Counted from the first letter of the stretch, positions 23,083-36,139 are shown. The stretch: DNA of 64,000 nt from Bolinopsis microptera (GCF_026151205.1 NC_087075.1:62001-126000), one strand, 5' to 3'. Numbers and translations are program-made. Notes: generated from the sequence alone by a model not told the origin.

Positions 23083-26000
23083 AGATATGCCATGGATCGT
23101 TAACACATATATAGAAGGTTATTAAAGAATAATTAATGTTTGGTTGTTGGTATAAATCGATATTAATCAATTATTTAAAATAGTATTTGTGTTTGTTATT
23201 ATTAATTATTGAGTTACGTTCGATTTAAATATTAAAACACTACTACAATACATTTCACAAAACAAAACGACGGGGACACAGAAAGGAGAAGGACAACACA
23301 TCACACGGACGGAACTGCTGCTGAGTTGACGAGTATCTGATTATGTTAATTATGGGTCCTCTTGTTCATTAAAATAGGTGTGATCATACTTCTAGAGTAT
23401 ATTGGGCTGACACAGTTGCTGCAAGGTTAACATTGGGGTCCAAAACCGGGAGTGTGATACAACTTATTTCGCGTTACGTAGTAAGGGATACAAAATATAA
23501 AATATAAGATATATATGACTGCAAGTTTACGGATATAGCGCGGCGTCATTTCATAATTCTGGCGCGGTAAATCACGCTGGGTAATGAAATGATAAAGTTA
23601 TACAATGTTTAAGTTTCGCGCGCTACGTTTACACAATATATTTGTGAGTCCGTCCCACGTTCCAGACACACACTCCAGACAAGTCCAGACACTAGTGTAA
23701 AGCGGTTGAGCTGATCAGTGTTGTGTGTTATATGCGTGAATATATAGTTTCTATGTTTGACTGTGGTGTGTATTGTGTGTGTTATTTTGTGTGTGTAGTA
23801 TGAATCTATATGGACTAGTTTGTGTGTTCTTATTATAGGCACATGTCATTCCATCAAAGTTGAGTTCTGACCATTCATCAGTGTTTCCAGCTTTTTGAGC
23901 ATTGAGTAGCATAGTTTTAATGCGACCTTTAACAAGTGCAATTGGGGACGAGAAGTCAATCTTACTAGAAGGTTTAAGGAATTTATTCCACATATTCAGA
24001 GGTTTTATATACAAACAAATTGGTTGCAGCGGGGTTAATGAAGTAGTTATCACATCGGGGTGACTTTTGAAATAAATTGTACATCGGTATTGGAGTGTGA
24101 AGTTTGATTATTTTAAACATTTCAAGTAGACAGTGGTACTTATACAAATTATGCACGCAGAGTATTTTGTTTCTGCTGAGAAGGGGTTTACTTGATTCTC
24201 GTTTATAGAAGTCGGCTCCAAGTTTTTGGGATCCAATTGGGCGGGTTCTAGCACATGTTTTGAACTTATTACTGTATGCCTCTTGATCACCAAATAGAAT
24301 ACGAGTGCACTTTTTTTTAATTTTAAATATTGGTTCAAGCCTATTGTTCGATATGCCTCCCCACACTGAGATCCCATATCCTAGATGAGATTCGAAGAGG
24401 GTGTGGTAGAGGTCATTATACAGCTCTTTAGGTATAAATCTTCTCATACGGCAGAGTTTACCGACTTCACACTTTAATTTAGAACTAAGATATGCAGTAT
24501 GAGGTTTCCAGTTAAGGTTTTTATCTATAATAACGCCGAGGAATTTAGTTTCATCAACACGTTTAATGACTGTGTTATTCAGCGTTAAAATAAGATCATT
24601 ACTATTACTACTACTACTAGTTACATCCTTCTTTCCTGGTGTAAAGTGAATGTAACAGCATTTCTTGATGTTAATGTGGAGAAGATTGCATTTCATATAA
24701 TTGTAAACAGAATTCATTATAGTATTAGCTTTTTGGTAGAGATTCTGGACAGATTTGTCGACTACAAATATATTGGTGTCATCAGCGAAAAGTATAAATT
24801 TTCCTAGGTCTGATGAGTTATAGATATCGTTTATGTAAATTATAAACAGTAGCGGTCCTAAAACACTACCTTGTGGTACTCCACAAATAACAGGGAGTTT
24901 ATCAGATTCCTCACCTAAAACTGAAACGTACTGCTGTCTGTTAGATAGGTAACTTCCAATAAGCTCGTTTGCGTTACCTCTTATACCATATTTGTCAAGT
25001 TTTATGAGAAGTTTATCGTGACTGATAGTGTCAAATGCCTTTGATAAGTCGATAAAGATACCTAATACATGTTGCTTTTCCTTTATATGGGAGTTTACAT
25101 AGTCAACTGAGTAATTAAGGGCGTGGTTAGTTGAGTGACTCTTCCTAAAACCAAACTGGTTCTCAAACAAAACGTTCTGCGACACAAGAAAACTGTACAA
25201 ACGGGAGTAGATTACTTTCTCAAATAACTTTCCGAACACAGCTAGGGTAGATACTGGCCTATAGTTTTCGAGATATTCTGTACCGTCTTTTTTGTATATA
25301 GGGCTAATTTTACCAATTTTCAGTCGGTCTGGAAAAGTTCCATTTCTCATGTGTTCATTAAATAATACTGACAGGAGTGGGCTTATAATCTTAGACGTTC
25401 GTTTGATGACGTGAATAGGGATGTCACTAGCTTTTCCATTCTTGAGTTCGCTAATGATTTTCTCTATCTCTTCTGGTGTACAATCGCTGAGAAATATACT
25501 TGAGGTATTTGGCCTTGGTAAGTAGTCCGTAAAGCATTGAATTGGACTTAGTCTAATTTGACCGGTTGTACTGTATGATTCATTCAACTTAGGAGCAAGA
25601 GATACAAAGTAATTATTAAATTCGTTAGCTATAATTCTACGGTTCATTATTTTCTCATTATTAATAACAAACGGGGGTTTAATTTCTCGTTTCCCTTTGC
25701 CGCGTATCTTATTGATTAGTTGCCATGTTTTCTTACTGTCACCTTGAACTTCATTAAATTTACCCATATTGTACGAAGTTTGAGCCTTTTCACGTATAAC
25801 TTTGAGTTCTTTTCTATAATATTTATAAGTTAAGTACTCACTGCGCTTTTTGTTACATACTGCGCAGTGACAGAAGCCACCTTTTGTGTCAGTATCTCCT
25901 AGATTGCACTTGACTTTGCGAGCTTTGACCCAGTTTTCGTATAGTTCGTGACAGTGATTTATTGATGTTATAATTGCTGGTGTAATCCATGGATTGTTTT

Positions 26001-27192
26001 GCATAGTGCGTTTTGTACATTTCGGGGTTTCTAACTTGAAACATTCGTCAAAAGCAACGTTAAATGTGTCAGCAAAGGTATCGAAACAATTTATTACAGT
26101 GTTATCAAGACTATTGGATAGTTTGTCGGTGAACTTATCTACGTTAGAGTTACAGTAGTCATAAAACTGTTCATACTTAATCTTGCAATCGTTCTGGTCA
26201 AGGTGTGTGTTGAGTGCTAAGAATATGGGGTGATGATGTGTGATTTTGTCTTTGAATGTGCCAGATGTTATAATGTTGTCTAAATCATTGGTAATGATGT
26301 TATCGATGCATGAAGGAATACAGCCGGGTTTTTCATGGGTCATTACAGATATGAGAGGATAGAAGCCTCGACTGTAAAGAACGTGTTCATATTTAGCAAC
26401 CTTGTTGCTGTCGCCGTGAAGATTGATGTTAAAGTCACCAGCTATATACGAGTGTCTGGGGACTTTGTCCAGAGTGTCGGCTAGTTCACTTAGCGCTAAG
26501 TCAAAATTGCCACTCGGAGGGCGGTATAAAACTCCAACAAAGGTGCTTGAGTTACCATTGTTGAATCTTAAAAATAGGATTTCTAGGTTTTCACTTACAT
26601 AGGAGAGGGTGTTATCGATTGTTGCATTTAGTGACTGGTGGATATAAATTGCAACTCCGGTGCCCTTCTTTTTCTCTCGAAAGGTTGCTTGGTAAAAACT
26701 ATTGTATTCGGTTAATTGATACAAACTACTTAATTCAGGTCCTACATTTGTTTCAGCAAGTGCAATTATGGAAAACTTTTTGTTATATCGGCGAAGATCT
26801 ATACACATAGTATCAAAGTTACTTTTGTTACCGTCTATGTTTTGAAACATCATTGACATTTGACCTTCGGTTAAAGTTTCTAGAGTTTGATTAATTTGAC
26901 TTCTGTTAAGCTGAGAACAACAGTTTAAAATTTGCGAGAGCTTAGTTATCGTATCGTCTAGATCGATTTCTTCGTCGGAGATATCATATTTGAACGGGTT
27001 GTATCGTTTAACAGCAAGATTTACACATGTATTGCAGAGAAAGTTACCGCATAAATCGGTATTGACAATATTGTAGCATTTATGATGAGTTGCATGGTTA
27101 CATTCGGAACACTCGACTATGGCTTGGCCCACATAGATACCCTTGCAGCAGTGTTTACATACCTCTAGCTGGTCCTGAACGACTATTCGCAA
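23083..27192 (-). mobile_element. CR1/L2-like LINE, nearly full ORF2, 5' end joined to telomere-like repeats
   Basis: A 3.4-kb minus-strand ORF2 (see the gene entry) is followed by about 670 bp of 3'UTR ending in CATATCTAAAA at 23083. Upstream of the coding sequence (27193 and higher) the DNA turns at once into CCCTAA repeats, and no ORF1 or 5'UTR is visible. The element is therefore either 5'-truncated at a telomere-like tract or was placed there by recombination. Confidence 0.85.
23751..27192 (-). pseudogene. LINE ORF2: PHD-like finger, APE endonuclease, reverse transcriptase
   Basis: About 1,069 residues are open from 27192 to 23983, then one frame change near 24000 leads into the true C-terminus (IKTMLLNAQKAGNTDEW) ending at 23751. 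The N-terminal CKHCCKG...CSECNHATHHKC...CNTC (about residues 12-56) is a PHD-like zinc finger. The APE-type endonuclease follows, with ALAETNV, GVLYRPPSGN and GDFN (252-255). Its usual S-D-H triplet reads T-H-H, so a catalytic aspartate may be lost. RT blocks are FIDLSKAFDTISH, GVPQGSVLGPLLFIIYIND and FADD (802-805), all good. No ATG precedes the finger; the frame runs on into the telomere-like repeats. It nicks target DNA and primes reverse transcription there. The copy is probably inactive but recent. Confidence 0.9.
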
Positions 27193-28880
27193 CCCTAACC
27201 CTCTAATCTGACCCCAACCCTAACCCTAACCCAATCCTGAACAAGAGCATTTGCTGAAACCCTAACCCTAACGAGAAATTAGACTAACTTCCTTATACGG
27301 TCATATCACGTGATCGAGACAGTTTTTCGCCAATATCTCGTCAGGAGAGCATTTAAACCCTAATATGTGTCATGGGGGTGATATTCGGAATCAGCGTCCG
27401 AAAATGCATTAACGGGTGATACTCGTAAAATATCTGTTCCATATATATACAGGACCGTCGACGAGTCTAACTCGCGTCCTGGTTGTAAACCTACAAAAAA
27501 TGCATCGATTGAAGTTGGTTTCAATTGTCGGAGGCCCTTTTAGAACAATCTCGAAGATCGACTGTAAAGTGATTTAGCACGCTCGGCAAAGTCCTCCAAT
27601 GCTTTTTAGAGGGTATCAAATAATTTAACTATATAAAGTTTAGTTGCGCGCTAGTGTTGATACATTGTACATGTTTCGTATCCCAATATCAGAGATATAT
27701 ATATATTTTGTAGCTGTACTCCTACACATTAAAAGTCGGTGTTGATTAGATCTTCGAAATAAGTCTTTGCATCATTTTATTAAACATCGTTATCTCAAAT
27801 TATTTGTTATATAGTAGTGTTGAAAGTATTAAAACTGATAATATATAATAATATAATATATATATATATTTCCGCCTTCGGCGGCGCGCGCTTCGCGCGC
27901 GAAAAGTGGCATGCAACGTATGTCAACGCTAGTGCATGACGTGCACGCGAAAGACTTTGGTGAAAATGATCAGAAAGATACATAAAAACTAATAAATTTT
28001 AATAAACATGCTTTCAAGACTGTCAACGAGTCCAACTCGGCGACCGTTTTGGTAGGTTATTAATTTACCTGGCACAAGCTAGTATAGGTAAGTTATTAAC
28101 AATCTACAACAATTTCTTCGAAGTAGCCTATGCAACGCGAACGAAGTACAAAGTAGCGCACGCCTGATCAGTCCATTAACAATAAACTATGTTAACTACA
28201 TATGTTGTCCATTTGCCATTGTTAACGGTGCGCGCTACTTCATGCATAGCACTTACATGTTACATTTCGTAGCATTTGCTTTTCGAGAAGAAAGCGGCGC
28301 GCGTTACTTCAAAGAAATTTAGATGAGTAAAAAACGTCATCCCAAATCACAAATCGCGCGCATCGCTGTAACTTCTTTCAAACTTTGTGAATCGAGATAA
28401 AATCTTTTGATATGTATTTAGAATCAATATATGCACTTATACAATTATCACTTAAAATACTTTTGACATTTGAAAGAGAATAACAAGCTCAAAAACCGCT
28501 CCTACTAAATCGCTCGCCCAAATTTTAAGAAAATTCTTGTGAAAAGGCCCTTTCGGTATGAAATTAGTCTCGATCGGTGTATTTTTGGACGCTGATTCCG
28601 AATCACCCCCCATGACGTAGGGTAAAAATGCTTCCCTGGAGAGTTATCGGCAAAAAAACCATTTTGGTCACGTGACAGGCTAGTAAAACATGAATTCAAT
28701 TGTTTAGGGCTCGGGTTAGGGTAACAGTTGTGGTAAGGGTTATGGATAGCTTCGGGGTTATGGTTAGGGTTAGGGTTGGGATTAAGGTTTTTGTAAAACC
28801 GTTTTGTACGGCTGCAATACCATAAAAACCAAAGTCACGTGAAATTTTTGGGCGAGCGAATTAGTAAAAGCCCTCAAAAA
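27191..28880. repeat. inverted-repeat block with telomere-like ends
   Basis: The left part (27191-27430) and the right part (28560-28790) are imperfect inverted copies. Both contain TTCGGAATCAGCGTCC in opposite orientation, plus CACGTGA, an AGCATTT word and telomere-like tracts. The left end has CCCTAA clusters (27191-27272) and the right end TTAGGG-like clusters (28705-28780). A second inverted pair, CTCGCCCAAATTTT at 28511 and its complement near 28845, encloses the right tract. The centre has GC-rich hairpins (27870-27902). There is no coding sequence. It may be a foldback or MITE-like element, or a fused chromosome-end relic. Confidence 0.65.
27868..27903. repeat. two adjacent GC-rich hairpins
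   Basis: CGCCTTCGGCG and CGCGCGCTTCGCGCGCG are perfect short hairpins with TTCG loops, next to an AT dinucleotide run (27837-27868). Confidence 0.7.
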
Positions 28881-29840
28881 CCCTAGTGACGTATTTCTCT
28901 GTGAAAAGCACAATAGCGTGAATATTTTTTGTCCAGGTGCCTCGAGAGTGATTCCTCGTTCAATTTTGGTTGTTTCATGTCAACTAAGTGCAGCTGAATA
29001 AAGCAAGTTATAAAACTATTTCATACGTATCAAATTGGATGTGCTTTCGGTGGAGATATAGCGCGCGCCTTACTTGAGTAAATATTTTCAGAAATAGTAC
29101 TGCCAAAGGCAGAAGACTGAACAAAAAGAATTTACTTTGACCATTGCCATTGGTGGTTGATTTGGATAGTACACGCATGATTTTCAATAAAGTTGTCCAT
29201 TATTTATGTTTTCAATCAGTCACAGCTTACTTGTAAAAGTCAAGACAATATACAATAAAGATTGTAATTTGTCTATATCGTTAATTTACTACTTTCTTCA
29301 ATTATAAATGCAGTTCTGAGAATATCACTATCAGCAGAAAAGAAGAAAACTTATCAGCAGAAAAAAGAACAATATTTATTGCAATATTCCAAAAGGGACT
29401 GATTGAGCGAGCACTACTATCTTGAAACGGGTAGTCGAGACGTGATCTGAGTCACCTCATCAAATTAAACCGATGAATATTGCAATTTCTCAAATGTTCC
29501 GCGGTCAATTAATCATGAAAAGCTCCAAAGTGCCTACTAATCAGATAATTGTACCTCGAGTAAGTAAAGTAAGTAGTAACCATCTTACTATATACTAGCT
29601 AGAACTTTTAATTAGTGAATGAGGAGTTCTTTGGGAGTATGAGGGATTCTGTCTGTTCATAAAGTTGTGAGTTGCCCGTTCTTAACCTTACCGCTTATCT
29701 TTTAAATGAAAATCTTTATCCCTCCCCGGACCAGACTTAATAATGGTTTCTTACTGTCGATTTAAATTCAGTAGGCGAATATAATTCTTTGTAGAGATAC
29801 TGATAGTAGCTAAACGTTAAGCTATACACAAAATAATCAG
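28881..29840. other. gene-free stretch
   Basis: AT-rich DNA without supported coding sequence. TATCAGCAGAAAA-type words are duplicated near 29330-29360. Nothing else recognised. Confidence 0.4.
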
Positions 29841-29842
29841 CG

Positions 29843-30104
29843 CGCGGGGTACTGACCACACGTGGGGTACTGACCACACGTGGGGTACTGACTACACGTG
29901 GGGTACTGACCACACGTGGGGTAATGACCACACGTGGGGTACTGACCACACGTGGGGTACTGGCCACACGTGGGGTACTGACTACACGTGGGGTACTGAC
30001 CACACGTGGGGTACTGACCACACGTGGGGTAATGACTAGTGACTACACGCGGGGTACTGACCACACGTGGGGTACTGACCACACGTGGGGTACTAAATAC
30101 ACTT
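29843..30104. repeat. 18-bp minisatellite with an E-box in each unit
   Basis: About 14 units of CACGTGGGGTACTGACCA, with one irregular junction near 30035. Each regular unit contains the palindrome CACGTG. The core CACGTGGGGTACTG is shared with the 19-bp array at 30742. Confidence 0.95.
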
Positions 30105-30164
30105 GGGGATTGGCACCAAACCACGATAATTGTGGATTTGTTATGTACACAGGAGGTGAGGAGG

Positions 30165-30597
30165 TTTGTTTTATGTTTTATGTTTTATGTTTTATGTTTT
30201 ATGTTTTATGTTTTATGTTTTATGTTTTATGTTTTATGTTTTATGTTTTATGTTTTATGTTTTATGTTTTATGTTTTATGTTTTATGTTTTATGTTTTAT
30301 GTTTTATGTTTTATGTTTTATGTTTTATGTTTTATGTTTTATGTTTTATGTTTTATGTTTTATGTTTTATGTTTTATGTTTTATGTTTTATGTTTTATGT
30401 TTTATGTTTTATGTTTTATGTTTTATGTTTTATGTTTTATGTTTTATGTTTTATGTTTTATGTTTTATGTTTTATGTTTTATGTTTTATGTTTTATGTTT
30501 TATGTTTTATGTTTTATGTTTTATGTTTTATGTTTTATGTTTTATGTTTTATGTTTTATGTTTTATGTTTTATGTTTTATGTTTTATGTTTTATGTT
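30165..30597. repeat. 7-bp microsatellite (TTTTATG)n
   Basis: About 61 almost perfect copies of TTTTATG. Long open frames across it are a by-product of the repeat. Confidence 0.97.
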
Positions 30598-30741
30598 ATG
30601 GTTGGAGTTAGTTTGTTTTGACCTACAGCTGTTCACCTCCCTACCAGTAGCCAGAACCAGATTCCCTAGTTTATTAATGAAATATTAAATTTAATATTCT
30701 TTATTTGATCGAAACTGGTGTTGCGACAGTTGACTGGTTCA

Positions 30742-31372
30742 GTCACGTGGGGTACTGCTTGTCACGTGGGGTACTGCTTGTCACGTGGGGTACTGCTTGT
30801 CACGTGGGGTACTGCTTGTCACGTGGGGTACTGCTTGTCACGTGGGGTACTGCTTGTCACGTGGGGTACTGCTTGTCACGTGGGGTACTGCTTGTCACGT
30901 GGGGTACTGCTTGTCACGTGGGGTACTGCTTGTCACGTGGGGTACTGCTTGTCACGTGGGGTACTGCTTGTCACGTGGGGTACTGCTTGTCACGTGGGGT
31001 ACTGCTTGTCACGTGGGGTACTGCTTGTCACGTGGGGTACTGCTTGTCACGTGGGGTACTGCTTGTCACGTGGGGTACTGCTTGTCACGTGGGGTACTGC
31101 TTGTCACGTGGGGTACTGCTTGTCACGTGGGGTACTGCTTGTCACGTGGGGTACTGCTTGTCACGTGGGGTACTGCTTGTCACGTGGGGTACTGCTTGTC
31201 ACGTGGGGTACTGCTTGTCACGTGGGGTACTGCTTGTCACGTGGGGTACTGCTTGTCACGTGGGGTACTGCTTGTCACGTGGGGTACTGCTTGTCACGTG
31301 GGGTACTGCTTGTCACGTGGGGTACTGCTTGTCACGCGGGGTACTGCTTGTCACGTGGGGTACTGCTTGTCA
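30742..31372. repeat. 19-bp minisatellite with an E-box in each unit
   Basis: About 33 copies of TCACGTGGGGTACTGCTTG. Only one unit is seen to vary (CACGCG near 31334). All others carry CACGTG. Confidence 0.97.
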
Positions 31373-32079
31373 CCTCACGTCAATTTCAAGGCGGAATTAT
31401 TGCAATTTAGATTACCTGAGAGATGGCAGCTGCTTAATAAGGCAAATATTTGAAATTCAATTTAATGAGGGACTCAGTGCAAGCCGCATATTTGAGTATT
31501 TGGAGTCCACCCCTTGTTTTGTGTGTAAAAATAACTTTTAAATTGCGTTTTATTTGACAGACGTCTGATCACGGCAAGTCTCTCATTTAAACATTATAAA
31601 ACGATCAGGCTGATGGTGTGGTGATTGGCGGAGTGGTCTATATATATGATCTATATTCTATAATACTCTATATTATATATGTATATAATATCGTCTATAT
31701 ATATGTTCATAGTTCATACTAAAGCAGGAGGAGGCTGGGTATTAATGAAGTTTGAGGACTGACAGTAGGAATAGATGGTAGGAATCTTATTTTCAGATCG
31801 CTAAAACCTTGACGTCACCACAATTTGCAGGTAAAGTTCTCATGATTTATTGATACCGCAGAGCGGGGGCGTTAAGTTGAGGGTAATTTATAAGGCTTCA
31901 TGAATCCACCAGCTTAGTAATTAGATTGCTTGGGAGGTTAGATTGCAGCTACTATGTGGGGCTCAAACCATATTCGTTTAAATACTCGTCTACTTCCTGT
32001 TTACAAAGCTCAAGTTACCAATAGTTTATACCTTAAAAGCTCTATTTTGCACATACCCACACATTTTGTTAAACTGTCC
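31373..32079. other. spacer between minisatellites
   Basis: About 700 bp with an AT-rich centre (TATATA words at 31640-31700). No supported coding sequence. Confidence 0.4.
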
Positions 32080-35000
32080 TATCCCGCTTCAACTGTATTA
32101 TCATTACTGGACACTATCCCGCTCGACTGTATTATCATTACTGGACACTATCCCGCTCGACTGTATTATCATTACTGGACACTATCCCGCTCGACTGTAT
32201 TATCATTACTGGACACTATCCCGCTCGACTGTATTATCATTACTGGACACTATCCCGCTCGACTGTATTATCATTACTGGACACTATCCCGCTCGACTGT
32301 ATTATCATTACTGGACACTATCCCGCTCGACTGTATTATCATTACTGGACACTATCCCGCTCGACTGTATTATCATTACTGGACACTATCCCGCTCGACT
32401 GTATTATCATTACTGGACACTATCCCGCTCGACTGTATTATCATTACTGGACACTATCCCGCTCGACTGTATTATCATTACTGGACACTATCCCGCTCGA
32501 CTGTATTATCATTACTGGACACTATCCCGCTCGACTGTATTATCATTACTGGACACTATCCCGCTCGACTGTATTATCATTACTGGACACTATCCCGCTC
32601 GACTGTATTATCATTACTGGACACTATCCCGCTCGACTGTATTATCATTACTGGACACTATCCCGCTCGACTGTATTATCATTACTGGACACTATCCCGC
32701 TCGACTGTATTATCATTACTGGACACTATCCCGCTCGACTGTATTATCATTACTGGACACTATCCCGCTCGACTGTATTATCATTACTGGACACTATCCC
32801 GCTCGACTGTATTATCATTACTGGACACTATCCCGCTCGACTGTATTATCATTACTGGACACTATCCCGCTCGACTGTATTATCATTACTGGACACTATC
32901 CCGCTCGACTGTATTATCATTACTGGACACTATCCCGCTCGACTGTATTATCATTACTGGACACTATCCCGCTCGACTGTATTATCATTACTGGACACTA
33001 TCCCGCTCGACTGTATTATCATTACTGGACACTATCCCGCTCGACTGTATTATCATTACTGGACACTATCCCGCTCGACTGTATTATCATTACTGGACAC
33101 TATCCCGCTCGACTGTATTATCATTACTGGACACTATCCCGCTCGACTGTATTATCATTACTGGACACTATCCCGCTCGACTGTATTATCATTACTGGAC
33201 ACTATCCCGCTCGACTGTATTATCATTACTGGACACTATCCCGCTCGACTGTATTATCATTACTGGACACTATCCCGCTCGACTGTATTATCATTACTGG
33301 ACACTATCCCGCTCGACTGTATTATCATTACTGGACACTATCCCGCTCGACTGTATTATCATTACTGGACACTATCCCGCTCGACTGTATTATCATTACT
33401 GGACACTATCCCGCTCGACTGTATTATCATTACTGGACACTATCCCGCTCGACTGTATTATCATTACTGGACACTATCCCGCTCGACTGTATTATCATTA
33501 CTGGACACTATCCCGCTCGACTGTATTATCATTACTGGACACTATCCCGCTCGACTGTATTATCATTACTGGACACTATCCCGCTCGACTGTATTATCAT
33601 TACTGGACACTATCCCGCTCGACTGTATTATCATTACTGGACACTATCCCGCTCGACTGTATTATCATTACTGGACACTATCCCGCTCGACTGTATTATC
33701 ATTACTGGACACTATCCCGCTCGACTGTATTATCATTACTGGACACTATCCCGCTCGACTGTATTATCATTACTGGACACTATCCCGCTCGACTGTATTA
33801 TCATTACTGGACACTATCCCGCTCGACTGTATTATCATTACTGGACACTATCCCGCTCGACTGTATTATCATTACTGGACACTATCCCGCTCGACTGTAT
33901 TATCATTACTGGACACTATCCCGCTCGACTGTATTATCATTACTGGACACTATCCCGCTCGACTGTATTATCATTACTGGACACTATCCCGCTCGACTGT
34001 ATTATCATTACTGGACACTATCCCGCTCGACTGTATTATCATTACTGGACACTATCCCGCTCGACTGTATTATCATTACTGGACACTATCCCGCTCGACT
34101 GTATTATCATTACTGGACACTATCCCGCTCGACTGTATTATCATTACTGGACACTATCCCGCTCGACTGTATTATCATTACTGGACACTATCCCGCTCGA
34201 CTGTATTATCATTACTGGACACTATCCCGCTCGACTGTATTATCATTACTGGACACTATCCCGCTCGACCTGTATTATCATTACTGGACACTATCCCGCT
34301 CGACTGTATTATCATTACTGGACACTATCCCGCTTCGACTGTATTATCATTACTGGACACTATCCCGCTCGACTGTATTATCATTACTGGACACTATCCC
34401 GCTCGACTGTATTATCATTACTGGACACTATCCCGCTCGACTGTATTATCATTACTGGACACTATCCCGCTCGACTGTATTATCATTACTGGACACTATC
34501 CCGCTTCGACTGTATTATCATTACTGGACACTATCCCGCTTCGACTGTATTATCATTACTGGACACTATCCCGCTTCGACTGTATTATCATTACTGGACA
34601 CTATCTCGCTCGACTGTATTATCATTACTGGACACTATCCCGCTCGACTGTATTATCATTACTGGACACTATCCCGCTCGACTGTATTATCATTACTGGA
34701 CACTATCCCGCTCGACTGTATTATCATTACTGGACACTATCCCGCTCGACTGTATTATCATTACTGGACACTATCCCGCTCGACTGTATTATCATTACTG
34801 GACACTATCCCGCTCGACTGTATTATCATTACTGGACACTATCCCGCTCGACTGTATTATCATTACTGGACACTATCCCGCTCGACTGTATTATCATTAC
34901 TGGACACTATCCCGCTCGACTGTATTATCATTACTGGACACTATCCCGCTCACCTGTATTATCATTACTGGACACTATCCCGCTCACCTGTATTATCATT

Positions 35001-36139
35001 ACTGGACACTATCCCGCTCGACTGTATTATCATTACTGGACACTATCCCGCTCGACTGTATTATCATTACTGGACACTATCCCGCTCGACTGTATTATCA
35101 TTACTGGACACTATCCCGCTCGACTGTATTATCATTACTGGACACTATCCCGCTCGACTGTATTATCATTACTGGACACTATCCCGCTCGACTGTATTAT
35201 CATTACTGGACACTATCCCGCTCGACTGTATTATTATTACTGGACACTATCCCGCTTCGACTGTATTATCATTACTGGACACTATCCCGCTTCGACTGTA
35301 TTATCATTACTGGACACTATCCCGCTCGACTGTATTATCATTACTGGAAACTATCCCTCTCGACTGTATTATCATTACTGGACACTATCCCGCTCGACTG
35401 TATTATCATTACTGGACACTATCCCGCTCGACTTTATTATCATTACTGGACACTATCCTGCTCGACTGTATTATCATTACTGGACACTATCCCGCTCGAC
35501 TGTATTATCATTACTGGACACTATCCCGCTCGACTGTATTATCATTACTGGACACTATCCCGCTCGACTGTATTATCATTACTGGACACTATCCCGCTCG
35601 ACTGTATTATCATTACTGGACACTATCCTGCTCGACTGTATTATCATTACTGGACACTATCCCGCTCGACTGTATTATCATTACTGGACACTATCCTGCT
35701 CGACTGTATTATCATTACTGGACACTATCCCGCTCGACTGTATTATCATTACTGGACACTATCCTGCTCGACTGTATTATCATTACTGGACACTATCCCG
35801 CTCGACTGTATTATCATTACTGGACACTATCCCGCTCGACTGTATTATCATTACTGGACACTATCCTGCTCGACTGTATTATCATTACTGGACACTATCC
35901 CGCTCGACTGTATTATCATTACTGGACACTATCCTGCTCGACTGTATTATCATTACTGGACACTATCCCGCTCGACTGTATTATCATTACTGGACACTAT
36001 CCCGCTCGACTGTATTATCATTACTGGACACCATCCCGCTCGACTGTATTATCATTACTGGACACTATCCCGCTCGACTGTATCATCATTACTGGACACT
36101 ATCCCGCTCGACTGTATTATCATTACTGGACACTATCCC
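32080..36139. repeat. 34-bp minisatellite, about 119 copies
   Basis: The unit begins ACTGTATTATCATTACTGG and ends CCCGCTCG. The first half (to about 34260) is practically invariant. Later units show single-base changes and a 35-bp form with an extra base (GCTTCG or CGACCT) at several places. Because 34 is not a multiple of 3 and the unit lacks stops in the needed phases, open frames of over 1,300 codons cross it; I do not consider these genes. Confidence 0.98.

Noticed and set aside
27191-27272. A chromosome end
   Set aside because: The TTAGGG-like tracts are short, interrupted and internal, with ordinary sequence on both sides.
29924-31541. Open frames across the 7-, 18- and 19-bp arrays
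   Set aside because: Translations of simple repeats with no start context, domain or non-repeat coding part.
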